From: Catonia carolina
Lineage: Eukaryota > Arthropoda > Insecta > Hemiptera > Achilidae
Assembly: GCA_035578175.1 (NCBI GenBank)
Contig: JAQMRL010000002.1
Span: forward strand, 77,171,645 to 77,235,644
Length of the DNA stretch: 64,000 nt
Direction: 5' to 3'
The stretch's first letter is position 1; each line of letters begins with the position of its first letter. The position numbers and the translations under genes were made by a program. Below, piece after piece: positions 11,094-22,427 of this stretch. The notes under the pieces were generated by a model. That model was not told where the DNA came from and searched no databases. It worked only from the letters and a program-made list of their open reading frames with translations.

Positions 11094-12152
11094 CAGTAAA
11101 TCCTCCTCACTTATCAGACCTATACGGGACAGACTTTTGGTCGGGTAATTGAGAAATCTGATAATTGGGGGTTTTCATTCCCGAAATGTTTTTTGTTATG
11201 GGGCTACAGATTTAGTTTAAGGGTGAGTACGTATACTGATAGAATTCAAATTTTAAATTTCAAAAGTGATGATTTTATTTTTTCCTGGATTCTTTTTATA
11301 CATCTTCAACTTCCTGATTCCGTACTCATTCATTATAGACTCGGTTGATACCACAGATTCTAACATTTGAATTACTTTAATTTTATCACCAATATTAAGT
11401 ACAACACGTTTACATTTCGTACTGACTGACACCATTTTGTAAAAACCACGCACAAATGATTATTTAATCAGAGTCACTAGTAACGATAAAACATAGTGGC
11501 CTAAAGTAAATTAACTTGCAAGTTGAATGAGGACGTGTGTACGTATCTCGACGACACTGTTAAAGACTAAAGATAGGTGATTGACCTCCTAACAATAAGG
11601 GTTTAGTGCGGCGGGAGGGAGCATACAAATTGTGGGACGGTATAACCGGTCTGGTATCTCCCCCCACTACAGTTAAAGGTAGCATTGTGTACTGGGGTTG
11701 TGCGTTGTTTAACTTTGTAAAACCATTTTAGAAACAAAGTGGTGTGAACGCATGCGCATACTTGACTACTTGGACCCTGCATACCCCTCCCCCCTCCCAC
11801 CTACAGTTAGATGTACACTCAGAGTGTTGTTGATAATTGACAACACCCGTTGTATTTTGTACGCATGCTGTTTGTTCCATTGTTGATTAGATACACTGCG
11901 CTATTGCAGTACGTACAAGACTATACTAATGCAGACGCACGTCTTGCTCACCACTCTCCTTACCATAATTCATATCTAGAGTACTTCCGTTCATTATTTA
12001 ATTTTCTAAAACATCGATTGGATGAAAAGTATCATTTTGTATCAGTGTAGTTTTTCTACTTAAAACGGTTTGTGCCTTTTGTTAGCAATGTTTAGTTTAT
12101 TTTTAAAAATCTGGTTGCAGAATCGGAGGGCCGGAAAACTGAGGGTTTACTG
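11094..12152. mobile_element. Tigger/pogo-like DNA transposon P, block A copy
   Basis: The terminal inverted repeats begin CAGTAAATCCTCCTCACTTA on the left and CAGTAAACCCTCAGTTTTCC read from the right. TA flanks both ends (11092-11093, 12153-12154). The TA target and CAGTA-type ends are typical of pogo/Tigger elements. A CENP-B-type helix-turn-helix remnant is encoded on the minus strand. Orthologous copies at 20440-22154 and 51163-54250 show it was present before the duplications. At 1059 bp it is internally deleted. Confidence 0.85.
11253..11453 (-). pseudogene. Tigger-type transposase N-terminus (CENP-B HTH) remnant
   Basis: A 66-codon fragment with the pattern KRVVLNIGDKIKVIQMLES...STESIMNEYGIRKLKMYKKN. 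This corresponds to the first helix-turn-helix (CENP-B_N / psq-like) of pogo/Tigger transposases, which binds the element's ends. The catalytic DDE domain is missing. Copies of the same fragment occur at 21786-22001 (+) and 51371-51559 (-). It lies inside element P with the expected orientation. Confidence 0.75.
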
Positions 12153-12159
12153 TAGTAAC

Positions 12160-13235
12160 ATTTCAATACTTTTTGGTGTCCATTGTAATTTTCATAAATC
12201 TTACAATGTCTTACCAATATTAAATTTTATATAAATCCTCATTACCATATGCAATCTTATAAACTCATTTCTTCCATTTACATCTGTTGTTTTTTAGTTG
12301 AGTTCATAAATTGTACTTATCATATGTTTTGAAATTTAATAAAATGTATGGTTTCTCTTCTGTATGATTAATTTCTTCTAGAAGGTGTTTTTAAATGTAA
12401 TTTATTCTTAATATTAATTGTATAGTAAGTTTTCGTAATGAATTTATAACTTGTACTATTTCATTTATATCTATGCTACATTTTGTTAATTTATCTTGTA
12501 CAATAAGAAGTTTTATTTTATTTTGTGTATTTATTTAGATATATCTATTATACCGAAAGAAATCATTGGTTGTTTTTCATTAGCTTTATTATTTTGTATT
12601 TGTTTATTATTTGTAGTGTGTTCTTAATGCTGTATCTTTTTTTAGTTGAGAATATAAAAATGTAGATGCTTTAGGAGCATTCATGTAATTGATAAGAGAT
12701 GTTATAGATGGTATACCAGTTTTGTGTTTTATTAAACGTACATCACTGTTTGGTTTTTGTAGGGCATTAAATTTGTGAGCTTGAGGATTGTTTATTACTG
12801 AACATTAACATTATCTGGCTTATAAATGATAGCATAATGTTGCCTGTTTAATTTTCTCTCATATGCATTTGTGTTAATTATCAAATCAGTTGTAATTGTA
12901 TTCTGATTATGTAATGATTAGACTCAATGCCAGTTATGTTATGATCATCAAGTTTATCCTTGTGGTGCAATTATCTTTTATTCCTAAATTCAAAACTTCT
13001 TAATCCTTTTGCGTCAGTTTTACACATGTAGTATAAATGTGTGAATTTAAAATGTTTGTTTTATTTTGTAGTATTTTAAATTTAGTTTTGTAATGTACTA
13101 AATATTTATTTTTCAAATTTGTATGACAATCAAATAAATTGCAAAATAAATGACCTTTTTCTGTTACAATAAAAAGGTGATAGTTAACCTTTTATAGTTG
13201 GTTGGTAAGTATACGTACTGGCAATAAGGTTGATT
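12160..13235 (-). pseudogene. Decayed unidentified coding sequence, block A copy
   Basis: On the minus strand, several consecutive stretches read as plausible protein when frame changes are allowed. Examples are IKHKTGIPSITSLINYMNA, KASTFLYSQLKKDTALRTHY, KQPMISFGIIDIS and LTKCSIDINEIVQVINSLRK. The same segments occur in block C (about 54290-55320, minus) and partly in block B (19300-20330, plus). Stops and frameshifts interrupt it in every copy. I do not recognise the protein family. It could be part of a large transposon or another integrated element. The lysine- and asparagine-rich composition may only reflect AT-richness. Confidence 0.4.
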
Positions 13236-13282
13236 TTATTTAAGAATAAGCTATGCAGTTGAACCTTATTGATATTTCAGAA

Positions 13283-13640
13283 AAAATCACAAGGTGTCGG
13301 GTCTGGACTCCTTGGAGGCTACTGCATAGGTCCTTGCCCGCCTATCCATCGATCTCCAAATTTTTCGTTCAAAGCGTCCGTGACCAATGCACTGAAGTGT
13401 GGGGGAGTGCCATCTTGTTGGAAATGAAGTTGATGAATGTTTTCGAATTATTATTGCTTTCCTGAGCTAGATGAACTCGAAAACATTCATCAACTTGATT
13501 TCCAACAAGATGGCGTTCCCCGACACTTAAGTGCATTGGTCACGGACGCTTTAAATGAAAAATTTGGAGATCGATGGATAGGCCGGCAAGGACCTATGCT
13601 GTGGCCTCCAAGGAGTCCACACCTGACACCTTGTGATTTT
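13283..13640. repeat. Near-perfect palindrome of transposase sequence, block A copy
   Basis: The left arm 13283-13446 is the reverse complement of the right arm 13477-13640, with a loop of about 30 bp and only scattered mismatches. Both arms are the same transposase segment in opposite orientations. A transcript across it would fold into a stem of about 160 bp. The palindrome is conserved at 55401-55758 in block C. Confidence 0.9.
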
Positions 13641-13826
13641 TTTTGTGGGGGTACATCAAAAGCGTTGTTTATTCACAAAAAATTCACGACCTGAATCACT
13701 TAAAAAACAGGATTAATGAAGCAAAGAGAACCATAACCGAAGAAATGTTAACGAATGTTTGGAGAGAAGTTAAGTATCGTTTGGACATTTGAATGACTAA
13801 GGGCGCACATATTGAAATTTATTAAT
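13468..13826 (+). pseudogene. IS630/Tc1/mariner-superfamily transposase C-terminal remnant, block A
   Basis: The right arm of the palindrome encodes LDFQQDGVPRHLSALVTD, then RWIGRQGPMLWPPRSPHL and TPCDFF. A one-base frameshift in the T-run follows, and then GYIKSVVYSQKIHDLNHLKN continues to HIEIY and a stop at about 13826. The FQQDG...WPPRSPDLTPCDFFLWG signature marks arthropod Tc1/mariner-like DDE transposases. The D of SPDLTP is replaced by His here, so the third catalytic acid is lost as well as the frame. The block A copy also carries a TGA where block C reads LDICRMTKG. Non-functional. Confidence 0.8.
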
Positions 13827-14091
13827 TATGTAAAAAAACTGTTTGAGACGACAAATTAGATGAATAAACAACATAAACTGAAAGTAATTCGGTTTTTCTT
13901 TACACCACGTTCGAAACCGCCCATTCTTTTATGATAACCTGTATTTGGTAATTTTACTTGTATTCTATAATTTTTATTAATAAGTAAAATGTAATTTTGT
14001 TTGTATATTTTTTGTTTTGTTTTTCACAATGTACAATATTCTAAGATTTGATATTAATTTATGTTTCTGCAGAAGGTGAATGATAAAAAAG

Positions 14092-14169
14092 TGGCTAATC
14101 TGTCTGGGTATCGAACACAGGTCCCCTGGTATAGAAGTGAGATGTATTGACAACTATACCATTGAGCCA
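14092..14169 (-). ncRNA. tRNA-derived sequence (pseudo-tRNA or SINE head), block A
   Basis: Read on the minus strand it has an A-box-like ATGGTATAGTTG and a B box GTTCGATACCC at tRNA spacing. The ends TGGCT... and ...AGCCA are compatible with an acceptor stem, and CACTTTTTT follows directly as a Pol III-type terminator. The anticodon arm does not pair cleanly, so I do not call a functional tRNA. An identical copy lies in block C at 56213-56290. Confidence 0.5.
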
Positions 14170-14382
14170 GTTACTTGATTAAAAAGTAAAATACTCTCTT
14201 GTTGCTTTATAATTATGTGTGTAGTGAGTGACAAGTGGAGTAGGGTAACAGTTGTCTGTTAACAAGTGGAGTAGGGTAACAGTTGTCTCTCAACTGGAAC
14301 GAATGTTTCCAACTACAGGACAACCTAGTCAGTCTGCCATGATGTAGCTACTTGGTACAAGTGGTACATTACAAACAAATCT

Positions 14383-14560
14383 GGTGTGAAATACTCACAC
14401 GACTTTCTCTTATCAATGTAAATAATGAACAATATCACCTGTGTTTAATGAACACCAACCTCTGCAGAGCTTGAATTTCTGGAAAATCAGGAATACCTCT
14501 AAACTAGGCTCTGTAGATGAAAATGCTTAAAATAATTAATGTAATGTAGGTTTTTCATTT
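14383..14560 (-). repeat. Y-family terminus, fragment
   Basis: Starts CTGGTGTGAAATACTCACAC like other Y ends and then degenerates. The block C paralogue is at 56463-56640. Confidence 0.6.
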
Positions 14561-14814
14561 GCTATAACTTAAAAGGAAACATATTTAACACTTGCAGTCA
14601 ATATGTGAGCGTACGCACGCACACACGCATTGAACAAAAATGAAACACTTTTATTGTTTTAGTTGTTTTTTTAAATTTTTATTATACACAAACAGGCCTA
14701 ATGTAATAGTCTAATTAACAGCATCATACTGGAGGCATAAAATCTCTTAATTGCTTCAAGAATCTCAAATTGGTAATCAATTCTGTTCCCTACTTAATTA
14801 ATTTCCTTAATTTT

Positions 14815-15960
14815 ATAGTTTTACTACTTTCGGAGAATAGGTGTAAAATTGAATGTAATGTTTTTGCCTTTTACAGAGCTCAGGGTACTTTTTCATGGCT
14901 GGTTTCGTAATCTATGCCTCATAAAGGTACCTGATAAAAGTACCCTGAGCTCTGTAAAAGGCAAAAACATGAAATTCAACTTTTCACCAAAAGTAGCAAG
15001 ACTTTTTATTTGAAACCGAAAATTCGTGTACTTTTACTGGAACTTTTCAAACTTTTTGTTTTTCGCCGTTTGTAATGCTTTAAGAGATGTAGATTACGAA
15101 TCCAGACATGAAAAAGTACCCTGAGCTCTGTAAAAGGCAAAATCATGACCTTCAATTTTTCACCTATTCACCGAAAGTGTTGTTTAGGTCAACAGCCGAA
15201 AAGCTGGTTTGAACCTCTAGAGGTTTTACTAAGTAAAAACGAGGAGTAATGCGGTTTACCAAGCCTTCCTCACTGAGTTGAAAGAGTATGCTTATCAGCA
15301 TGCCAGGTCCTCCAAAAAGCACCCACTTTCCACCCTGAAAATGACATCTTCACTTATTTCAACACAGGGTCTGGCTGTACAGTGAAATCCATAACTCTCA
15401 GAGAAGATAACCCTGACTAGTGTCTTTTACACCTCTACCTCTTCTGTTTTTAAATAGTTCAGTCATATAATTGGCTGATCATGTGATAAGAAACAGAACT
15501 TCTTCATTTTGTAGCCCTGGAACAAACAGATCGAGTGCATTAATTTAACACTCCACCTGCCCTTTATGGGCACAGAAAGTAGCAAGATTTAATTTTCTAT
15601 AAGCGTAGTTTTCTAATGCTTTATGAGGCGTAGATTATGATTTCAGCCGTGGAAAAGTATCCTGAGCTCCGTAAAAGGCAAAAACATGACATTCAATTTG
15701 TCACCTATTTACCGGAAGTAGCAAGAATATTGTTCATGTACTTATTTTGGAAATTTTCAATTTTCTGTATAGGAGAACTTTTCTAATGCTTTATGAGTCG
15801 TACATTACGAACCCAGCTATGAAAAAGTATCCTGAGCTCTGTAAAAGGTAAAAACATGACATTCAATTTCTCACCTATTTACGTAGGAATAGGCTAGAAA
15901 GTAGCAAGACTTTACTTCATGTACTTATTTAAGGAACATTTCCATTTAGATCTGTAGAAA
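14815..15960. repeat. Minisatellite-like tandem array, block A
   Basis: Units of roughly 160-180 bp are recognisable by CATGAAAAAGTAYCCTGAGC, TGTAAAAGGCAAAAACATGA and TTTTCTAATGCTTTATGAG. About five degenerate units are present, with the first partly inverted (14870-14960). A W element interrupts the array. Block C has about seven units (56930-58330), so unit number changed after the duplication. No coding potential. Confidence 0.75.
15183..15577 (-). mobile_element. W-family retroposon inside the minisatellite, block A
   Basis: Minus-strand W copy, from TTGTTTAGGTCAACAGCCGA to CACCTGCCCTTTATGGGC. The same insertion is at 57263-57650 in block C, so it predates the A/C duplication. Confidence 0.75.
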
Positions 15961-16275
15961 AGAATGACATACAGTGCATTCTTTATCGTGCATTGAATAA
16001 CTCACAATACAAGGTTTAGGTTTAAAGGGACACTTACTAACACAATCTCAACTTACCATGCATGTAAAAAATTCTACTAAGATGAATGGGAAAACAGACT
16101 ATATTATACAGAATCTATAGGTACACAGTAAAATTTTATTAAACAATAAAGTATAAATTTAAGTTATTACAGTTTCCAAAACTTGTGTAATATAATTCAT
16201 AAAAGTTATAGGCTATATACATGGTTAGTCATGAATTGTTTTTTTTTTCTATGACTAGTCGTACTTTTGAAAATA

Positions 16276-16815
16276 CAGTAGAATCTCAGTAATCCGGCCT
16301 GTTCGGGACCGAGAGGGTGCCGGGTTACTGGATGTGTTGGAATTATGGAACTATAAATTTAAACAAAATATGAATATGTATTGAATTCTATGTGATTTTA
16401 AATTAAATTAACTGGGTAATTAAAAAAGGTTTGCTGAGTACTTTTGTAGTCATTGTACTAAACATAATTATCGGCTATTGACATCGCCTAGTGCGGTGTG
16501 GGGGTGCTCGTGTTCTGAGAATTACATTTCGTTGTCAATTCAGAATGAAGTACAGAGTATGACCCAGTTCTAGATTTTGGATAAAAGGCCAAGAATTATT
16601 CCATTTAACAATAATTAAGGTTTGCTTATTCATTTCTTTAATGAAATCCTAAACAAACATTATATATTAAATCCGCCCTAATTAGGTCAGAGTTGATTTC
16701 CCTAATTTAATTTAAATCTTTTACCAAAATCTGTCCTGGGTGAGGTTTCACAGTTTTAGGCGTAATATTATAAGGGGCGGATTACTGGAAGTGCCGGACT
16801 ACTGAGATTATACTG
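16276..16815. mobile_element. Tigger/pogo-like MITE
   Basis: The inverted ends are CAGTAGAATCTCAGTAATCC on the left and CAGTATAATCTCAGTAGTCC from the right. TA flanks both sides (16274-16275, 16816-16817). It is 540 bp with no ORF. The same target TA in block C holds a different element (61048-63081). Confidence 0.88.
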
Positions 16816-16817
16816 TA

Positions 16818-17244
16818 TATAAAATCAACACCATCAAAGTCACTTAATAGAGAAAAATTAAATGAATTTATACAATACAATGACATTTTTCCTGAAACAT
16901 TACATTCCTTAAAAAATTAATCTTTGTTTACAATTACTGAATAATTAAATTATTATAGATTAAAATTAAAAATGCTTTTTTAAAACGACTAATATTTAAA
17001 ACTACATAAAATTGTTACAAGTTCTACCTGAAAACTACAATTCCCACAAACAGAACACGTAAAATATATAAATAATAGTACGCCCACATTTTAATTCTGA
17101 TTTCAACTACTCGAATATCCAAACAACTGAATTAATTAATAATTTCAAGATCCAAAGAACCATACTAACCTCACACATAAACAACTCACAAAAGAGTTGC
17201 TTTTAAAATGCAAAACTAATGATAATTTTCAAATCAAAAAAAAT
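16818..17244. other. AT-rich sequence without recognised features
   Basis: The first 180 bases continue the A/C paralogy (compare 63084-63235). The rest is AT-rich, and I see no gene or repeat boundary. Confidence 0.5.
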
Positions 17245-17880
17245 CTGGTGTTAAACACTCACACAACTTTCTCTTGCCAATGCAAATAGTGACCAATATA
17301 ACCTAATATTTGTAATCAAACATTAGAAATAAAAAAAAAATTAACCTCAATAAATATAACCTAATTTTAATCGTGTGTGAAAGACGCAAAATAAAAATCA
17401 ACCTTAGTTTGGCTTAAAAATACGGAAAATCACTCTTTCACGCTAAACTAGGCTCTGTAGAGAAAAATGCTCTAAACAAAAGTAGTAGATGTTTTAATTT
17501 CCTATAAATTTGAATATATACACTTTTGTTGTAAAATGCATTCTAAGACCGAAATCTAAAAAAATCAATTTTTCACACTTCGTGAGAAAAAAACAGAAAA
17601 TTGCTGATTACCACAAACTAAGCGTTATACAAAAAAATTACTAAAGATGTATCATGTTCTATAGATTTCAAATAAGTGAGATAAAAGTTTTTTAGTTTCA
17701 ATTATTTTATTTACTCTGATGATGGTGGATCCACCGAAACGCGTGTAAGTAAAAATAAAAATAAAAGTGATGCAGTTTAAAAAGAAGGTTAGTGAAATTA
17801 TTATATAAATTCATCATCTAAAATAGAAATAATTTAAAACTGCAGGATGAATTATAGATTTATTTTTGAATTTCATGATA
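17245..17880 (-). repeat. Y-family fragment joined to half a V hairpin
   Basis: 17245-17655 is a minus-orientation Y end (TCTGGTGTTAAACACTCACA). 17680-17880 is one arm of V (ACTCTGATGATGGTGGATCC to ACTGCAGGATGAATTATAG). The other V arm is missing, so the V element is truncated at the junction. Confidence 0.6.
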
Positions 17881-18330
17881 TTTCTAATAAAGATAAATAA
17901 TATAAATGAAAAAGTTTAAAAGAAAATCTAAATTCAAATAATTTTACCAGAGGCTATAATATTAAGGTTAAATCAAATATGTGATTACAAAATTAAAGAA
18001 GTTACAATTCTGAATAAATATTTACAAGTAATTAAAAATACATTACAATAATCTAAGAACAGCATGCAAATAATATTGACTTTATAAATATGATGTAATT
18101 ACAAAGAAGGAAATTAAAATAAAATTAAAACTCATAAAACAAGATACAACAATGACTCTAGGCCCCATTTCTTGGATGGAAGGGAAAAAACACAGACGTA
18201 TGGTGGACTACAAAAAAGAAAATTAAATAACTATGTTAATTTAAATTTTATAATATTGAGCTCAGACTACAAATTATAAATTCATTTTTTATTTTCAAAG
18301 AAACTTTTCAAACAATTTATTAATCAAATT
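17881..18330. other. AT-rich stretch, nothing recognised
   Basis: No ORF of note, no clear repeat boundary and no structured motif visible. Confidence 0.5.
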
Positions 18331-19060
18331 TCCTTAGTATAGATACTGAAGTCATGAGATTGCCTTTCGTAAATTTGACAGTGCTGCCAAACTCAACAGC
18401 AAGACACTACCTGTACATTTCACTACCGTCCAGTTTCACAAACATTTTGTAAGCTGTGGTTTATTCTGAGAAAATGTTTTCTTCATAAACCTTATAAGAA
18501 ATAAATGTGACATATAATAATGCCTATAGCTTAATTACATGACAAGAAATGTTTGATTTACTGTAATTACCAGCTACCTTATGCCATTGCAACAAAATTT
18601 GCTATGAATGAATCGCCTTCTTTACTATCGCTGTCACCAGCGTCTTTATCTACCAGGTATCAACCAAACTGTTGAAGAATAGCTTCTTCACATTTTTAAT
18701 TTTTGAATTGTGGAAAAAGAAATATCACAGTAGTTAGCCACTCGCTAATGGCTTCTGTGAAGAGGTAGGGAAAGGCATTTTTGTTTAGCTTCAACTTCAT
18801 AGCATTTTATTACACTGCATATTAGATTTTGTTTAGTACTGTGAATAGTCTGCCCATGTTTTCGTGAAACTAACATTCCTGTTTTTAGTAACAATCAGTT
18901 ATATTTGTACAGTCAACCTACAAAAACAAGGTTCCTTGATATACTATATATGCTCTGGGTATAATATAAGTTGTTGGGTTTGTTGTACTGAAATTAAAGC
19001 AGTCGCGCATGTGCACTGATGCTTTATCCCTTTACCCCTCGTCACAATGGCAAACTCTTA
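18331..19060. repeat. Segment repeated at 31.3-32.3 kb, with a possible decayed exon
   Basis: 18890-19045 is the reverse complement of about 31370-31510, and 18690-18750 of about 32215-32275. This copy is the empty site for the Merlin-like element. On the minus strand about 18594-18700 reads EEAILQQFG-stop-YLVDKDAGD, continues SDSKEGDSFIANFVAMA and ends in TAA. It looks like the C-terminal end of an unidentified protein with one stop, possibly a TGG to TGA change. Coding status is very uncertain. Confidence 0.35.
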
Positions 19061-19299
19061 AACTTAAGTTAACTATAATTTCATTAGAATTTAAAAATAT
19101 ATGCCAGCAATAAATACTTACAAAAATATTGATCAAATAACTTTATAAAAGTTTCAAAATTGTTAAATTCATTTTTTATTATAGAATATTTTTCATTTTG
19201 TTTCATTCATTTATTACCATATATTGAATTAATGTTTGCAAACTATTAAAAGGTAATTTCACAATTATATTAGTTTATGTTACACGCAACAACACAATT

Positions 19300-20330
19300 G
19301 TATACGAGAGAAAGTTAAACAGGAAACATGATGCTATCATTTATAAATTGGATAACGTTAATGTACCTGTAATAAACAATCCTCAAGCTCCTGAACTTAA
19401 TGCCCCACAAAAACCAAACAGTGATGTACGTTTAAACACAAAACTGGTACACCACCTATAACATCCCTTATTGATTACATGAATGCTCCTAAAGCATCTA
19501 CATTTTTGTATTCTCAGCTAAAAGAATACAGCATTAAAAACACACTACAAATAATAAAAAAAATACAAAAGATTAAAGCTAATGAAAAACAAACAATGAT
19601 GTCTTTTGGTGTAATAGATATCTACAGAAATATACAAAATAAAACCCCTTAAGAATTACAAAAGATAAATTAACAAAATGTAGCACACATGAAAATTAAA
19701 TCATACAAATTATCAATTCATTAGATCCATCAATTTAAAAGTAAACTAATTAATTCAATACCAATTGAAAAAAATCAATAAATTAAGTTTTATTTTATTA
19801 ATTAAACAGGATGATAAATGTTTTTGATAAAAGTATATTACGCATGACTACAACCAATGAAATCTGTCTAACCACCCATATTCCATAAACTGACAGCTTA
19901 TTACAGTATTTATACACACCACTGAATTATTTACAATATCAGAAACTATTAAAAAAATAAACAAAAAATAACAAATGTTACGTAATAAAAAATAGATACA
20001 ATAAACCAAATTAAATTAAGAACAACTTTCATTCGAAAACTGTTTCATTTGAAAACTAATTATAACTTTATAACGTTACTTTAGCATTGTAAAATAAATT
20101 AAAAAAAAGTAGCATAGAAGGTAATAAAATATAAGTTCATTGAGTCAACACAAATAAAATACACAATACTTACTATACAATTAAAATTAGGAATGAATTG
20201 CATTTAAAAACACCTTCTAGAAAAAAATAATCACACAGAAGAAAAACCATACAATTTATTAACATTTCAAAACATCTGATAAGAACAATTTATGAACTCA
20301 ACTAAAAAAACAGAAAAGTAAATGGAACAA
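19300..20330 (+). pseudogene. Decayed unidentified coding sequence, block B copy
   Basis: Inverted copy of the sequence at about 12200-12870. Here the start reads YERKLNRKHDAIIYKLDN, VNVPVINNPQAPELNAP and QKPNSDVRLNTKLVHH before frameshifts. About 19290 is the outer breakpoint of block B, beyond which similarity to A and C stops. Family unknown. Confidence 0.4.
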
Positions 20331-21092
20331 AAATATTTATAAAATTGCATGAGGATTTATATAAATGAGATATTGGTAAGACTAACCGTAATTTTCATTC
20401 AAATTACAATGAACAACAAAAAGCACTGAAATGTGACTACAGTAAACCCTGGGTTTTCTGCATCTCAGATTACGCGACTAGATTTTAAAGGAACCTAAAC
20501 ATTGCTAACAAAAGGAACAAACCGTTTTAAGAAGGAAGGCTACACTGCTACAAAATAATATTTCATCCAATAATACAATCAATGTTTTTAATATATTAAA
20601 TAATAAACGGAAGTACTCTAGATATGAATTATGGTAAGGAGAGTGGTGAGCAAGACGTGCGTCTGCATTAGTATAGTCTTGTACGTACTGCAATAGCGCA
20701 GTGTGTCTAATCAACAATGGAACAAACAGCATGGCTACAAAATACAACGGGTGTTGTATTTTATTTCACCTACAGTTAGATGTACACTCTGAGTGTACAT
20801 CTAACTGTAGGTGGGAGGGGGCAGGGGTATGCAGGGTCCAAGTCAAGTATGCGCATGCGTTCACACCACTTTGTTTATAAAATGGTTTTACAAAGTTAAA
20901 TAACGCACAACCCCAGTACACAATGCTACCTTTAACTGTAGTGGGGATACCAGACCGGTTATGCCCTCCCACAAATTGTACGCTCCCTCCCAACGCACTA
21001 AACCCTTATTGTTAGCTCAATCACCTATCTTTAGTCTACAACAGTGTCGTGCAGATACGTACACACGTCCTCATTCAACTTTGCGGTCTTAA

Positions 21093-21724
21093 AGCTATTA
21101 GGAAAGTTACTCTCAACTCGAATGGCCAGCCCTGCTGGACACTACCACGTTCTATATCAGCTGTTTGTCATTTCTACTAGTATAATCCTCTCAGGTTGTA
21201 TGGCCAGCACTGCTGGCCACTACTGATTTCCTCTTCAGCTCGTCCGGCCAGCATAGGTGGCCATTCTAAGCAATTTATTTAAAATTGTTTAGTATTTTTC
21301 CGGCAGGTTGCACCACTCATAGGGAAAAGACAACTGTAAATAATATCTAAAGTAACCATAATTATTTTGTCAAATTTTAACATTTAATATTTTATTATGT
21401 TTTACAGTACTTCGCAAACTTTAATTATCATTGTATTTGCCATTTCATTAGCTTTCAATAAAACATAACAATATCAGACTTTCAATTCATTTTGGATTTT
21501 TAAAGAGTAAAACCGTAGGCCGTATCACATTTACAGATTGAAACAAAAATTATGATACAAGCTGGTGTAGCAAGGATAACAAAATGGTGGCCAACCTAAC
21601 ACAGAAACTGCCATGGCAACCAGTGCTGGCCGTATGACCTCAGAAGCACGGCGCTGTGAAAACAATGCAGAGCTGACTCAGTAACAGCTGTGGCCAGCAC
21701 TGCTGGCCATTCGAGGGCAAAGGG
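21093..21724. mobile_element. piggyBac-like MITE with TTAA target and GGCCAGC palindromes
   Basis: TTAA flanks both ends (21089-21092, 21725-21728). The right end, read inward, starts CCCTTTGCCCTCGAATGGCC, a piggyBac-type CCCTTTG terminus. The left end is diverged but shares CTCGAATGGCCAGC. Paralogues A and C lack it. The palindrome TGGCCAGCACTGCTGGCCA and variants recur about six times inside. 632 bp, no transposase. Confidence 0.7.
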
Positions 21725-21785
21725 TTAATTTACTTTAGGTCACTACGTTTTATCGTTACTAGTGACTCTGATTTAATAATCATTT

Positions 21786-22001
21786 GTGCGTATTTCTTAC
21801 AAAATGGCGTCAGTCAGGATGAAACGTAAACGTGTTGTACTTAATATTGGTGATAAAATTAAAATAATTGAAATGTTAGAATCTGTGGTATCAACCGAGT
21901 CTATAATGAATGAGTGCGGAATCAGGAAGTTGGAGATATATAAAAAGAATCCAGGAAAAAATAAAATCGGTAAATCATCACTTTTGAAATTTAAAATTTG
22001 A
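21786..22001 (+). pseudogene. Tigger-type transposase N-terminus (CENP-B HTH) remnant, block B
   Basis: A 71-codon frame containing KRKRVVLNIGDKIKIIEMLE and STESIMNECGIRKLEIYKKN, the DNA-binding N-terminal HTH of pogo/Tigger transposases. It stops after GKSSLLKFKI, with no catalytic domain. It lies within element P, in reverse orientation to the block A and C copies as expected from the inversion. Confidence 0.75.
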
Positions 22002-22427
22002 ATTCTATCAGTATACGTACTCACCCTGAAACTAAATCTGTAGCCCAAATAACAAAAAACATTTCGGGAATGAAAACCCCCGATTATCAGATTTCTCAAT
22101 TACCCGACCAAAAGTCTGCCCCATACAGGTCCGATAAGTGAGGAGGATTTTCTGTACTTTATATAAAATTACAGCCAACATATTAATGCAAATGACACAA
22201 GATACGTCTCTTAAAAAGATTTCAACAGAATTATATTCAATCTTTAATATTTTATATACTCACATGGCGTGAATGTAAAACAAGAAAGTTGGAGATTTAA
22301 AATTATAGAAATTAGAAATATGTATACAGCATCAATGATAGGTAAATGAAATTTACATTATTATAACAATAATATTGACAAATTACACAAAACATTTTAA
22401 TGAGATATTTCATTTGTTAAGTTAGTT

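Larger units (their letters stand above)
4806..16990 (+). repeat. Segmental duplication block A (direct paralogue of 46105-63235)
   Basis: Collinear matches run through the Y remnant, candidate exon, ZNF flank, ZNF gene, element P, decayed ORF, palindrome, pseudo-tRNA, minisatellite with W, and the Tigger TA site. Differences are mostly insertions private to one copy. The coordinates mark where similarity begins and ends by eye. Confidence 0.82.
20440..22154. mobile_element. Tigger/pogo-like DNA transposon P, block B copy
   Basis: The ends CAGTAAACCCTGGGTTTTCT and, from the right, CAGAAAATCCTCCTCACTTA are flanked by TA (20438-20439, 22155-22156). It is the inverted paralogue of 11094-12152, enlarged by the piggyBac-like insertion at 21093-21724 and a small local inverted repeat at 20770-20815 (GTACACTCTGAGTGTAC). 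Confidence 0.8.

Noticed and set aside
11850..12050. Short ORF with LLIRYTALLQYVQDYTNADA in element P (also 20505-20747, 53929-54123)
   Set aside because: Found only inside the dead transposon copies, with different starts and ends in each copy and no relation to transposase. Likely chance.
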